A DNA stretch of 64,000 bases. It comes from Iamia majanohamensis. Its GTDB lineage: Bacteria > Actinomycetota > Acidimicrobiia > Acidimicrobiales > Iamiaceae. Positions 23,672-31,715 of this stretch are shown here, one piece after another. The position numbers and the translations under genes were made by a program. The DNA is taken from the NCBI RefSeq assembly GCF_028532485.1, contig NZ_CP116942.1, positions 1,116,001-1,180,000 of the forward strand. Reading direction: 5' to 3'. The notes beneath the pieces were generated by a model. The model saw only the letters and a program-made list of their open reading frames with translations, was not told the origin of the DNA and ran no database searches. The first letter of the stretch is position 1; every line of letters begins with the position of its first letter.

Positions 23672-25086
23672 CCACCCGGCTCACCCAGGTCAAGAAGCTC
23701 GACACCCTCGACGCCCTGCGCAGCCACCTGGCCGACCTCGGCGTCGAGCTCCCGGTGGCCGACGCGGCCGAGCCCGACGGCGTGCTGGCCAGCCCGGTCG
23801 AGGTGCACGACGGCTCGGCCGGCACCCTCACCGTGCCCAACCGCTTCGCCGTGCTCCCCATGGAGGGCTGGGACGGCAGCGCCGAGGGCCACCCCACCGA
23901 CCTGGTGCGGCGCCGCTGGGGCCGCTTCGGCGCCAGCGGGTGCGGCCTCGTCTGGGGCGAGGCCACCGCCGTGCGCCACGACGGTCGGGCCAACCCCCAC
24001 CAGCTCGTCCTCGACGAGCGCACGGTCGACGAGGTGGCCGTCCTGCGCGACCTCCTCGCCCCCGAGCAGGTCGCCGGGCTCCAGCTCACCCACTCCGGCC
24101 GGTGGAGCCGACCCGACGGCACCCCCGCCCCCCGCACCGCCTACGCCCACCCGATCCTCGACGGCCGCCTCGGCGTCGACGCCGGGGCCGTCCTCGCCGA
24201 CGACGAGCTCGACGAGCTGGTCGAGGCCTACGTGGCCGCCGCCGTCCTGGCCCAGCAGGCCGGCTTCGCCTTCGTCGACGTGAAGCACTGCCACGGCTAC
24301 CTGCTCCACGAGCTGCTCAGCGCCCACGACCGGCCGGGGCCCTACGGGGGCGACCTCGAGGGCCGCACCCGGTTCCTCCGCTCGGTGGTCGAGGGCATCC
24401 GCGACCGGGCGCCGGGCCTGGCCGTCGCCGTCCGCCTGTCGCTGTTCGACCTGCTGCCCTTCCGGGCCGGCCCCGACGGCACCGGCGAGCCCGACGGGTC
24501 CGGTCCCTACCCCTACGCCTTCGGCGGCGACGGCACCGGCCTCGGCGTCGACCTGGCCGAGACCCACGCCCTGCTCGAGCTGGTCGAGGGCCTGGGCATC
24601 GGCCTGGTGAGCGCCACCGCCGGCAGCCCGTACTACAACCCCCACGTCCAGCGGCCCGCCTACTTCCCGCCCTCGGACGGCTACCAGCCCCCCGAGGACC
24701 CGTTGGTGGGCGTGGCCCGCCAGGTGGCGGCGACCGCCGAGGTGACCGCCCGCCACCCGGGCCTGGCCATCGTGGGCAGCGGCCTGTCCTACGTCCAGCA
24801 GTGGCTGCCCGAGGTGGCCCAGGCGATCGTCGCCTCCGGCGGGGCCGACCTGGTCGGCCTCGGGCGCATGGTGCTGTCGTACCCCGACCTGGCCGCCGAC
24901 GTGCTCGCCGGTCGGCCCCTGCAGACCCGGCTGGTGTGCCGGACCTTCAGCGACTGCACCACCGCGCCCCGCAACGGGCTGGTGTCGGGCTGCTTCCCCC
25001 TCGACCCCTTCTACAAGGACCACCCCCAGCGGGTGGAGCTGACCCAGGCCAAGAAGGAGGCCCGCCGGGCGCAGCGGTCGGGCTGA
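23668..25086 (+). CDS. Old Yellow Enzyme-type NADH:flavin oxidoreductase
   Basis: 472 residues. FMN barrel of the OYE family: LTVPNRFAVLPMEGWDG at the start, LQLTHSGRWSRPDG with the substrate-binding His, FVDVKHCHGYLLHELLS as the family H-x-x-H/N motif region, and GSGLSYVQQWLP near the phosphate-binding end. A C-terminal Cys-rich stretch (CRTFSDCTTAPRNGLVSGC) is unusual for simple OYEs and may bind a cluster or be structural. It overlaps the DapA-like gene and presumably reduces an enone in the same pathway. Confidence 0.87.
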   Translation: MTTRLTQVKKLDTLDALRSHLADLGVELPVADAAEPDGVLASPVEVHDGSAGTLTVPNRFAVLPMEGWDGSAEGHPTDLVRRRWGRFGASGCGLVWGEATAVRHDGRANPHQLVLDERTVDEVAVLRDLLAPEQVAGLQLTHSGRWSRPDGTPAPRTAYAHPILDGRLGVDAGAVLADDELDELVEAYVAAAVLAQQAGFAFVDVKHCHGYLLHELLSAHDRPGPYGGDLEGRTRFLRSVVEGIRDRAPGLAVAVRLSLFDLLPFRAGPDGTGEPDGSGPYPYAFGGDGTGLGVDLAETHALLELVEGLGIGLVSATAGSPYYNPHVQRPAYFPPSDGYQPPEDPLVGVARQVAATAEVTARHPGLAIVGSGLSYVQQWLPEVAQAIVASGGADLVGLGRMVLSYPDLAADVLAGRPLQTRLVCRTFSDCTTAPRNGLVSGCFPLDPFYKDHPQRVELTQAKKEARRAQRSG

Positions 25087-25118
25087 GACCGGCACCCCCG
25101 AGCACCCGGGAGCCTGCC

Positions 25119-25124
25119 TAGCCT
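25119..25124 (+). promoter_or_regulatory. -10 hexamer TAGCCT, leaderless start
   Basis: Six bases before the ATG of the patatin gene; no Shine-Dalgarno sequence. Confidence 0.5.
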
Positions 25125-25130
25125 CGGGGC

Positions 25131-26180
25131 ATGACCGGTCCCACGCGCGTGGCCCTCGCCCTGGGCAGCGGCGGTGCCCGGGGCTACGCCCACATCGGCG
25201 CCATCGAGGTGCTCGAGGAGCGGGGCGCGGAGATCGTCACCATCGCCGGGTCCTCGATGGGGTCGCTCGTCGGGGGCCTGCGGGCCGCCGACCGCCTCCC
25301 CGCCTACACCGAGTGGGTCACCGGCCTCCGCCAGCGCGACGTGGTCCGCCTCCTCGACCCGTCGCTCTCGGCCCCCGGCGCCATCCGGGGCGAGAAGATC
25401 GTGGCCCGGGTGCGCGAGCTGCTCGACGACGCCTCCATCGAGGACCTCCCCATCCCCTTCACCGCGGTGGCCACCGACCTCTTCGCGGGCAAGGAGGTGT
25501 GGTTCCAGCGGGGCCCGGTGCACGCCGCCATCCGCGCCTCCATCGCCATCCCCGGGGTGATCACGCCGGTGGTGCTGAACGGCCGGCTCCTCGCCGACGG
25601 CGGCCTGATGAACCCGGTGCCCATCGCGCCCACGTCGGCCTCCGGCGCGGAGGTCACCGTGGCCGTGTCGCTGGACGGCCCGTCGCGCAGCGACCCCGAC
25701 GGGCCGACGGTGCAGGAGTCGGCCGAGCCCCGCCCGGTGGACGAGTGGATCGACCGGTTCCGCAGCAGCGCCAGCCAGCTGCTCGACCGCGACGCCGTCC
25801 GCTCCGTGCTGGCCCGCTTCGGGGGCAGCGACGGGGACGGCCCCGTCGACGACGCCGTGCCCGAGGAGCTGGTCGAGGAGGTCTTCGGTGCCCTCCCGGC
25901 CGGGCTGGGCAAGTTCGACATGATGAGCCAGTCCATCGACGCCATGCAGACGCTGCTCGTCCGCTACCGGCTGGCCGGCTACCCGCCCGACGTCCTCGTC
26001 TCGGTGCCCAAGGACGCCTGTCGGAGCCTCGACTTCCACCGGGCCGCGGAGATGGTGGCCCTGGGGCGGGAGCTGACGACCGCCGCCCTCGACCGGGCCG
26101 GCATCCTGCCCGGCGAGCCCGCCACCCCCGTCGCCCCCGCCGCGCCCCCGGGGGCTCCCCCGACCGACGACGAGGAGTAG
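25131..26180 (+). CDS. Patatin-like phospholipase (RssA/NTE type)
   Basis: 349 residues. Oxyanion-hole loop GSGGARGYAHIG at residues 12-23, nucleophile S42 in GSSMGS, catalytic D156 in LADGGLMNP. The first 180 residues are the patatin core. The C-terminal half is a helical extension and ends in a Pro/Ala-rich tail. No signal peptide, so an intracellular lipid acyl hydrolase is expected. Leaderless-type start. Confidence 0.9.
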   Translation: MTGPTRVALALGSGGARGYAHIGAIEVLEERGAEIVTIAGSSMGSLVGGLRAADRLPAYTEWVTGLRQRDVVRLLDPSLSAPGAIRGEKIVARVRELLDDASIEDLPIPFTAVATDLFAGKEVWFQRGPVHAAIRASIAIPGVITPVVLNGRLLADGGLMNPVPIAPTSASGAEVTVAVSLDGPSRSDPDGPTVQESAEPRPVDEWIDRFRSSASQLLDRDAVRSVLARFGGSDGDGPVDDAVPEELVEEVFGALPAGLGKFDMMSQSIDAMQTLLVRYRLAGYPPDVLVSVPKDACRSLDFHRAAEMVALGRELTTAALDRAGILPGEPATPVAPAAPPGAPPTDDEE

Positions 26181-26197
26181 CGGCGCGCCCCGGCGGC

Positions 26198-26217
26198 GGC
26201 GGTGGGGGTCGACCGCC
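26198..26217 (+). terminator. Weak hairpin after the patatin gene
   Basis: Stem GGCGGT/ACCGCC with an eight-base loop, 18 bases after the stop. Weak. Confidence 0.28.
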
Positions 26218-26272
26218 ACGCCCGGCGCCGAGGAGGGCGGCGACGTCGCCTGCCGCCCGCGACCGACAGGTC

Positions 26273-26278
26273 TACGCT
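26273..26278 (+). promoter_or_regulatory. -10 hexamer TACGCT with a short leader
   Basis: Lies 27 bases before the ATG of the lipoprotein gene; the leader carries GAGGTGG as the ribosome-binding site. Confidence 0.35.
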
Positions 26279-26305
26279 CTCGCCAGTCGACGCGAGGTGG
26301 TCACC

Positions 26306-26911
26306 ATGCGGTCACGGGCGATGAGGGCGACGGGCGGCGACGCCGGCGGTGGACGGCGCCGGCCTCGGTGGTGGCGGGCGCCGCTCGTGCTCGCCCTGCT
26401 CCTGGGCGCGGCGGCGTGCAGCACCCCCGAGCCCACGGCGGTGGTGACCGACAGCGAGCCGCTGACCTCCGAGGCGCCGCCGACCGATCCCCCCACCACC
26501 GACGACCCCATCGCCACCGACGAGCCCGACCCGACCCCCACGACCGACGCCGGTGGCTCCGATGGGCCGCCCAGCACGTCGACCGAGACCATCCCGGGCG
26601 ACGGCTTCGGCTGCCCGGCCTCGGGCGACACCTCGCTGTTCCCGTGCGACGACGACGACCCCGGCGACGACGTGTGGCACGTGGGCTCCTGCCTGGAGTA
26701 CGACGCCGCCGGCGACGCCTACAACGAGGTGGCGTGCGCAGGGGCCCGGGCCTTCATCAAGGAGCTGGCCCAGCCCCTCGGCGGGACGGCGGGCGAGTGC
26801 TTCTTCGACCACGTGGCCACCGTGGAGCTCACCGATGAGGAGATGCGGGTCTCGGGCCCCGGCGGCGGCCCCGCCGCCGCCGGCAGCATCTGGTGCGTCT
26901 CCGACCCCTGA
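26306..26911 (+). CDS. Hypothetical lipoprotein with Thr/Pro/Asp linker
   Basis: 201 residues. Basic N-terminus, hydrophobic segment APLVLALLLGAAAC (lipid Cys near residue 38), then a long disordered Thr/Pro/Asp spacer (about residues 40-100) and a compact C-terminal domain with paired cysteines (VGSCLEY, EVACAGARAF, GECFFDH, IWCVSDP). The Cys pattern resembles small extracytoplasmic domains following a septum-associated-type linker in other actinobacterial lipoproteins. Function unknown. Confidence 0.75.
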   Translation: MRSRAMRATGGDAGGGRRRPRWWRAPLVLALLLGAAACSTPEPTAVVTDSEPLTSEAPPTDPPTTDDPIATDEPDPTPTTDAGGSDGPPSTSTETIPGDGFGCPASGDTSLFPCDDDDPGDDVWHVGSCLEYDAAGDAYNEVACAGARAFIKELAQPLGGTAGECFFDHVATVELTDEEMRVSGPGGGPAAAGSIWCVSDP

Positions 26912-27046
26912 CCCCGGAGACGGCCATGGGGCTCGCGGTGCCACCGACTGGGTCGAGCTGGCCGAGCTCCTGGATGCGGCCCACCGCCAGGTGGTGCCCC
27001 CGGGCCCGGGTCGGCGCTGACCGAGCGCGGCGCTCCTTGCGCTGGT

Positions 27047-28375
27047 TCAGGTGATCTCGGTGCCGTCGGGGCGGTAGACGTGGATGTGGCCAGTGGGGTC
27101 GCGTCGCACCCGGTAGCCGCGTTCCTTGTCGTGGTTGTGCCTCCCGCAGCCGGGTCCCCCGTTGCCGGGGCATGTACATCCTCCGCCTGATCCGTCGGCT
27201 CGGATCGACCAGGGTCGGAGGTGGTCGCACTGGCAGGCGGTGACGGGGGTGTGGCAGCCGGGCCAGTAGCAGGTGGTCCGCTGGAGCTTGACGGCCAGTG
27301 CGGCGGCGCCGGTGAACAGCCGACGCCGCCGGCCCATGTCGATGACGACGCCGTCGGCGCCGACGACGACCCGCCGGACGTGGCCCACCAGGGCTTGGGC
27401 CACGGCGACGGTGGCCTCGACGGGCCGGCCGTCCAACGTGGAGCACCGGTAGGAGCGGGTGGGGAAGGGGTCGAAGGCGCCTTGGAGGAGGGGGTCGACG
27501 CCGGTGAGGCGGGCCAGCATCCGTTCGAACGTGTGGTGGTCGATGACGATGTTGGTCTCGATGGTGGACCCGGCGGGGGCATCAGCCCGGGCCGTGGCTG
27601 CGGAGCGGAACGCCGCGTGGAGGGCGTCGAAGCGCCGCTGGGCGTCGGTGCGGGGCAGGTCGGATGCCGTGGCGGCAGCGCCACGCTCGGCCCGGGCGGC
27701 ATCCCAGTCGGCGAGGGTCTCCGCCTCGAGGAACGCCTTGAAGATGGATTCGAGCTCGGCGCCGGCGAGGGATCCGCAGCGGCCGGACAGGGTCCAGGAC
27801 CCGTCGAAGCCCTGATGCAACGCGGCGTCGCGGTTCTCGTGGGCTCGTTGGTCGCGGTCGCGGGTGCCGTCCTCGTCGACGAGGCGGACCCAGTCGTCGA
27901 CCATGGCGTCGAAGGCCCGGTACTCCTGAGCCTCGGCCTGGTGGGCGAAGGACTCCTCGTTGGCCTCGACCGCGGCGCGGACCCGGGGGTTGGCGTGGGC
28001 GCGGGCGATGCGTTCGACCTGGCAGCCCCCGATGCGCCCCGAGGCGAAGGCGTTGCGCACTGCGGGCATGGTGCGCAGGGCCCGGGCGCACTGGGCGCGG
28101 CGGTGGGCCTCGGCCGAGGAGAGCTGGGCGAGGTGGCGGACCATGACCTTGGCGGAGGTGTGGCCGTCGAGGACGCAGGTGGCGGTGCGGTCGATCTGCT
28201 CCACGAGGTCGACCTGCACCGACCGCATGCGGCGGGCCTGGGTCTCCAGGGCCACGATCAGCCCGCGGGCGTCGTCGGCGCTGGTGGGTGTGACCCCGGC
28301 GTGTTGGAGGTCGTCGAGCGCAGCGGCGAGGCGCTCGATCGCCTCTCCCGTGGTGGGCTCGCACACCGTCTCCAT
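27047..28375 (-). CDS. DUF222/HNH endonuclease (13E12 repeat-family protein)
   Basis: 442 residues. The N-terminal DUF222 domain (about residues 15-300; LVEQIDRTATCVLDGHTSAKVMVRHLAQLSSAEAHRR is typical) is followed by an HNH nuclease: CYWPGCHTPVTACQCDHLRPWS provides the Cys pair and catalytic His, and CGRHNHDKERGY the later His. The loop between them carries extra Cys (GGGCTCPGNGGPGCG), giving a zinc-rich variant. These proteins occur in many copies in actinobacteria and their role is unsettled. A palindromic element lies 110 bases upstream of its start. Confidence 0.9.
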   Translation of the reverse strand: METVCEPTTGEAIERLAAALDDLQHAGVTPTSADDARGLIVALETQARRMRSVQVDLVEQIDRTATCVLDGHTSAKVMVRHLAQLSSAEAHRRAQCARALRTMPAVRNAFASGRIGGCQVERIARAHANPRVRAAVEANEESFAHQAEAQEYRAFDAMVDDWVRLVDEDGTRDRDQRAHENRDAALHQGFDGSWTLSGRCGSLAGAELESIFKAFLEAETLADWDAARAERGAAATASDLPRTDAQRRFDALHAAFRSAATARADAPAGSTIETNIVIDHHTFERMLARLTGVDPLLQGAFDPFPTRSYRCSTLDGRPVEATVAVAQALVGHVRRVVVGADGVVIDMGRRRRLFTGAAALAVKLQRTTCYWPGCHTPVTACQCDHLRPWSIRADGSGGGCTCPGNGGPGCGRHNHDKERGYRVRRDPTGHIHVYRPDGTEIT

Positions 28376-28382
28376 GCCCCCG

Positions 28383-28388
28383 AGAGTA
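28383..28388 (-). promoter_or_regulatory. -10 hexamer TACTCT, leaderless start
   Basis: Minus strand, seven bases before the ATG of the HNH gene; the spacer is CGGGGGC. Confidence 0.45.
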
Positions 28389-28484
28389 CGCCGGGGGTGT
28401 GACAGCCAGACCGCCCGCAAACCGTTGCACCACAAGGCTTTCGGGTGCCTCCCACCCGCCCCCCGGGACCCGTCACACGACCCT

Positions 28485-28539
28485 CGCGACCTTTGAGCAC
28501 TTGAGCGCCACATGCGGCGCCAACCGCTCAAAGCTCGCG
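28485..28539. repeat. Two-stage stem-loop element, copy A
   Basis: The outer arms 28485-28498 and 28526-28539 pair at 13 of 14 positions (CGCGACCTTTGAGC with GCTCAAAGCTCGCG). Internal loops of 6 and 5 bases follow, then an inner stem GCGCC/GGCGC and the loop ACATGC. Copy B at 52602 has the same core GCCACATGCGGCGC and the same geometry but different paired arms. Copy A lies between the methyltransferase gene and the HNH gene. TTGAGC occurs twice on the left, allowing an alternative register. Confidence 0.75.
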
Positions 28540-28559
28540 GTGGTCGGGGAGGTCAGGCG

Positions 28560-29090
28560 TCAGCGGCGGCGGTCGAGGTGGAGGACGCGGGCGTCGACCG
28601 GGGGAGGGGGGCGGAAGGCGCGGCGCGGGACCCGTCGGCCGAGCTCGGCGTCGAAGGCGCGACCCCACCGGTGCACACCCGGGGCCGACGGCGACGCCCA
28701 GCGCCGGGCCGCCTGGTCCTGCAGGACGACCCGGGCCGAGACCATGCGGCTCCCGGGCTGGAGGAGGCGGCGCAGGAGGGCGGAGGTGACGGCGAAGGGT
28801 GGGTTGCCCACCACGTGGTACGGACGGCGGGGCAGGCGCAGGTCCCGGGCGTCGGCCCGGACCACGACGACGTCGTCGCCGAACCGGTCGCGCAGCTGCC
28901 GGGCGCGCCCGGGGTGCGCCTCGACGGCGACGACGCGGGCGCCCACGGCCAGCAGGGGCACGGTGATGGCGCCCGTGCCGGCGCCGACGTCGAGGACGAG
29001 CGCCCCGGGCCCGATCGGCGACGAGGCGACGAGCCGCGCCGCCTCCCGCTCAGCGAGCTGGTGCCACCCCCACCTCCGAGCGGGGTCCAC
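28560..29090 (-). CDS. Erm/KsgA-type rRNA adenine N6-methyltransferase
   Basis: 176 residues from a GTG that is the first possible start in frame (a stop lies five codons upstream). Motif I VLDVGAGTGAITVPLL near residue 31, acidic loop VVAVEAHPGRARQL, motif IV NPPFAVTSALLRRLL and the basic tail are those of SAM-dependent rRNA adenine dimethylases. The opening RRWGWHQLAEREAARLV matches the actinobacterial Erm-like group. It is shorter than Erm or KsgA (about 250-290), lacking the C-terminal helical domain. May confer macrolide-type tolerance or modify another RNA. Confidence 0.8.
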   Translation of the reverse strand: MDPARRWGWHQLAEREAARLVASSPIGPGALVLDVGAGTGAITVPLLAVGARVVAVEAHPGRARQLRDRFGDDVVVVRADARDLRLPRRPYHVVGNPPFAVTSALLRRLLQPGSRMVSARVVLQDQAARRWASPSAPGVHRWGRAFDAELGRRVPRRAFRPPPPVDARVLHLDRRR

Positions 29091-29219
29091 GGAGGCGCGC
29101 GGTCATCACGGTGATCATGGTCCCAGCCAACGCCGGCGGAGGTCGCCGGAGCAAGCGAGTTCCCGCTCGGCCGAGGCCGTTCCGACGCGCGACGGTGGCC
29201 GCCCCGCCGCGCCGTGGGC

Positions 29220-29225
29220 GATGCT
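29220..29225 (+). promoter_or_regulatory. Weak -10 hexamer GATGCT before the VOC gene
   Basis: Keeps A at position 2 and T at position 6 and lies six bases before the ATG, but lacks the first T. Confidence 0.25.
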
Positions 29226-29231
29226 GCAGCC

Positions 29232-29600
29232 ATGGAGCCACTCGCCGTCCACCACGTCTCGGTCAACGTCGTCGACGCCGACGAGAGCGTCGCGTTCTAC
29301 ACCGACGTGCTCGGCGGGGCGGTCCGCGGCGATCGCCCCGACTTCCCCTTCGGGGGTGCGTGGATCGACCTCGGGAGCACCCAGGTCCACCTGATCGAGG
29401 CCGAGGTGCCACCGAGCCTCGGCCAGCACTTCGCCGTCCTCGTCGCCGACCTCGACGCCGTCGTCGCCGAGCTCCGGGGGCGGGGCCTCTCGGTCGGCGA
29501 CCCCCGCGTCGTGGGCCCCGACCGCCAGACCACCATCAAGGACCCGTCCGGGAACACCATCGAGCTCCACGCCCTGGGGACGACGGGCGCCACCGCCTGA
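29232..29600 (+). CDS. VOC-superfamily (glyoxalase/dioxygenase-fold) protein
   Basis: 122 residues, one complete two-module VOC domain: LAVHHVSVNVVDADESVAFYTDVLGG at the start with the first His ligand, TQVHLIEA, then GQHFAVLVADLDAVVAELRGRGL and DPSGNTIELHAL with the last Glu and His. Four plausible metal ligands are present. The role could be a lyase, dioxygenase or resistance protein. An internal start (M after a six-codon in-frame extension) is chosen because it fits the domain. Confidence 0.85.
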   Translation: MEPLAVHHVSVNVVDADESVAFYTDVLGGAVRGDRPDFPFGGAWIDLGSTQVHLIEAEVPPSLGQHFAVLVADLDAVVAELRGRGLSVGDPRVVGPDRQTTIKDPSGNTIELHALGTTGATA

Positions 29601-29610
29601 CCTCGCGCCC

Positions 29611-29671
29611 GGCCGCAGTCGGCCCGGCCGCAGTCGGCCCGGCCGCAGCCGGCCCGGGCTGCAGCCGGCCC
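29611..29671. repeat. Tandem palindromic 15-base repeat between convergent genes
   Basis: Three tandem copies of GGCCGCAGYCGGCCC plus a diverged fourth (GGGCTGCAGCCGGCCC). Each unit is itself a hairpin, GGCCG/CGGCC. Lies between the ends of the VOC and acyl-CoA dehydrogenase genes, so it may act as a compound bidirectional terminator. Confidence 0.75.
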
Positions 29672-29766
29672 GGGCCCGCGGCATCGGCGCCGCCGGCCCG
29701 GACCTGGGCCGTGCCCGTCGTGCCCGAGAGGGGGCAACCCGTCCCCGCGCGGCGCCGCCCCGCCGG

Positions 29767-31098
29767 TCAGCTGGGGCCGGAGAAGCGGCCCTCGCGACCG
29801 GTGTCGGGGCCGACCGCGGGCTCGTGGTCGTCCTCGTAGCGGGTGAGCTCGGCCCGACCGACCACGTGCCAGTGGACCTCGTCGGGGCCGTCGGCCAGGC
29901 GCAGCGTGCGCTGCCCGGCGTACATGCCGGCCAGCGGCGTCCACTGCGAGATGCCGGTGGCGCCGTGGATCTGGATGGCCTCGTCGATGATCTGGCAGAC
30001 CCGCTCGGGGACCATGGCCTTGACCGCGCTGACCCAGATGCGGGCCTCGGCGTTGCCGGTGAGGTCCATGGCGCGCGCCGCCCGCAGGACCATGAGGCGC
30101 ATGGCCTCGATCTCGATGCGGGCCTTGGCGATGACCTCGACGTTCTTGCCCAGCCGGGCCAGGGGCTTGCCGAAGGCCTCGCGGTTGAGGCCCCGGCGCA
30201 CCATGAGCTCGAGGGCGCGCTCGGCCGCGCCGATCGAGCGCATGCAGTGGTGGATGCGACCCGGGCCCAGGCGCAGCTGGGAGATCTCGAAGCCCCGCCC
30301 CTCGCCCAGGAGCATGTTGGACGCCGGCACCCGCACGTCGGTGAAGCGCAGGTGCATGTGGCCGTGGGGGGCGTCGTCGGCGCCGAAGACGTGCATGGGC
30401 CCGAGGATCTCGACGCCGGGGGTGTCCATGGGCACGAGGATCTGCGACTGCTGGCGGTGGGGCGGTCCGTCGGGGTTGGTCCGCACCATGACGATCATGA
30501 TCTTGCAGCGGGGGTCGCCGGCGCCGGAGATGTAGTACTTCTCGCCGTTGATGACCCACTCGTCGCCGTCCATCACCGCCGAGGTGGCGATGTTGCGGGC
30601 GTCGGAGCTGGCCACGTCGGGCTCGGTCATGGCGAAGGCGGAGCGGATCTCGCCGGACAGCAGCGGCGCCAGCCACCGCTCCTTCTGCTCCGGCGTCCCC
30701 ACCCGCTCCAGCACCTCCATGTTGCCGGTGTCGGGCGCACTGCAGTTGAGGCACTCCGACGCCAGCGGGTTCTTGCCCAGCTCGGCCGCGATGTAGGCGT
30801 AGTCGAGGTTGGAGAGGCCCTCGCCCGTCTCGGCGTCGGGCAGGAAGAAGTTCCACAGCCCGTTGGCCTTGGCCTTGGCCTTCACCCCGTCGAGCAGCTC
30901 CAGCTGGCCCTCGCCGTAGCCCCAGTGCTCGATCCGGCCCTCGCCCAGGCGGAAGAACTCGTCGGTGATGGGGTCGACCTCGTTGGCGATGAACTCCACC
31001 ACCGCCTCGTAGAGCGGGACCGCCTGCTCGGACATGGAGAGGTCGAGGGCGGCGTCGGTGGCGGAGCCGGAGTGCATCCCGGGTGCAGGCACGGGCAT
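29767..31098 (-). CDS. Acyl-CoA dehydrogenase (ACAD10/11-like)
   Basis: 443 residues, slightly longer than typical ACADs. FAD/substrate motif FAMTEPDVASSDARN near residue 152, EKYYISGAGDPRCKIMIVMVRTN near residue 180 and the C-terminal IQIHGATGISQWTPLAGMYAGQRTLRLADGPDEVHW. The DGPDEVH ending and the Y-I-S-G-A-x-x-P motif are those of ACAD10/11-type enzymes rather than the classical short-chain enzymes. FAD flavoenzyme of fatty-acid or branched-acid degradation; chain-length preference unknown. Confidence 0.92.
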   Translation of the reverse strand: MPVPAPGMHSGSATDAALDLSMSEQAVPLYEAVVEFIANEVDPITDEFFRLGEGRIEHWGYGEGQLELLDGVKAKAKANGLWNFFLPDAETGEGLSNLDYAYIAAELGKNPLASECLNCSAPDTGNMEVLERVGTPEQKERWLAPLLSGEIRSAFAMTEPDVASSDARNIATSAVMDGDEWVINGEKYYISGAGDPRCKIMIVMVRTNPDGPPHRQQSQILVPMDTPGVEILGPMHVFGADDAPHGHMHLRFTDVRVPASNMLLGEGRGFEISQLRLGPGRIHHCMRSIGAAERALELMVRRGLNREAFGKPLARLGKNVEVIAKARIEIEAMRLMVLRAARAMDLTGNAEARIWVSAVKAMVPERVCQIIDEAIQIHGATGISQWTPLAGMYAGQRTLRLADGPDEVHWHVVGRAELTRYEDDHEPAVGPDTGREGRFSGPS

Positions 31099-31161
31099 CT
31101 CTCTTCTGCTGGGGGAGGGGGACCCGAGGTTGTCACGTGGCGCCGGGCCGCGCCTCCCGGG

Positions 31162-31617
31162 TCAGGGCTCGGCCGAGCCCCGGTCGCCCATGTCGGGGCG
31201 GTGGCCGGACAGCACGCCGCCGGCGATGTTCAGCACCCGGCGCAGCCGGCCCGGGGCGGTCCACCAGTCGGCGTGGGTGGTGACGACCTTCAGGGCCGCG
31301 GGGGAGGCGCCGTCCTGGAACCAGGCGCCGCTCACGGGGTCGCCCAGGCGGGCCACGGTGGCCTCCTCGGTCACCAGCGTGGCGGTGCCGGCCAGCGACA
31401 CCCAGGTGTCGTCGTCGACGAAGGCGGCGTTGGCCTCCACCTCGCCGGAGGGCACCCAGTCGGCGTCGGCGTCGACCAGGAACCACACCACCCCGTCGGC
31501 GTCGACCCGCTGCACGGTCATGGGGCGGCTGCACAGTCCGTCGGGCCCCGGCGTGGTCACCATGGCCACCCGGATGCCCTCGAGGAGGTCCTGCACCTGC
31601 TGTCCGTCGTCGCTCAT
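31162..31617 (-). CDS. Pyridoxamine 5'-phosphate oxidase-family (general stress protein 26-like) protein
   Basis: 151 residues from ATG; an in-frame start 25 codons upstream is possible but lies over the divergent gene's leader. Split-barrel flavin-binding fold: IRVAMVTTPGPDGLCSRPMTVQRVDADGVVWFLVDADADWV, then NAAFVDDDTWVSLAGTATLV and the C-terminal WF, ALKVVTTHADWW segment. Resembles the general stress protein 26 group that binds FMN, F420 or a related cofactor. Divergent from the MDR reductase gene. Confidence 0.85.
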   Translation of the reverse strand: MSDDGQQVQDLLEGIRVAMVTTPGPDGLCSRPMTVQRVDADGVVWFLVDADADWVPSGEVEANAAFVDDDTWVSLAGTATLVTEEATVARLGDPVSGAWFQDGASPAALKVVTTHADWWTAPGRLRRVLNIAGGVLSGHRPDMGDRGSAEP

Positions 31618-31715
31618 GGCGAGGCCCTGCCCGGCCGCGCCGTGGGCCACACACCCCGGCGGGCGTCGTGGGCCAGACTCCAGCCGTCGCACCCGCCGAC
31701 CCGAGGAGCGCCACC

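Noticed and set aside
26930-27020. Short protein-like stretch (DWVELAELLDAAHRQVV) between the lipoprotein and HNH genes
   Set aside because: No start codon in the gap and only about 30 codons; could be the tail of a lost gene but cannot be supported.
28397-28478. GTGTGAC/GTCACAC inverted repeat around the HNH promoter region
   Set aside because: Seven-base arms 68 bases apart are expected by chance at this composition.
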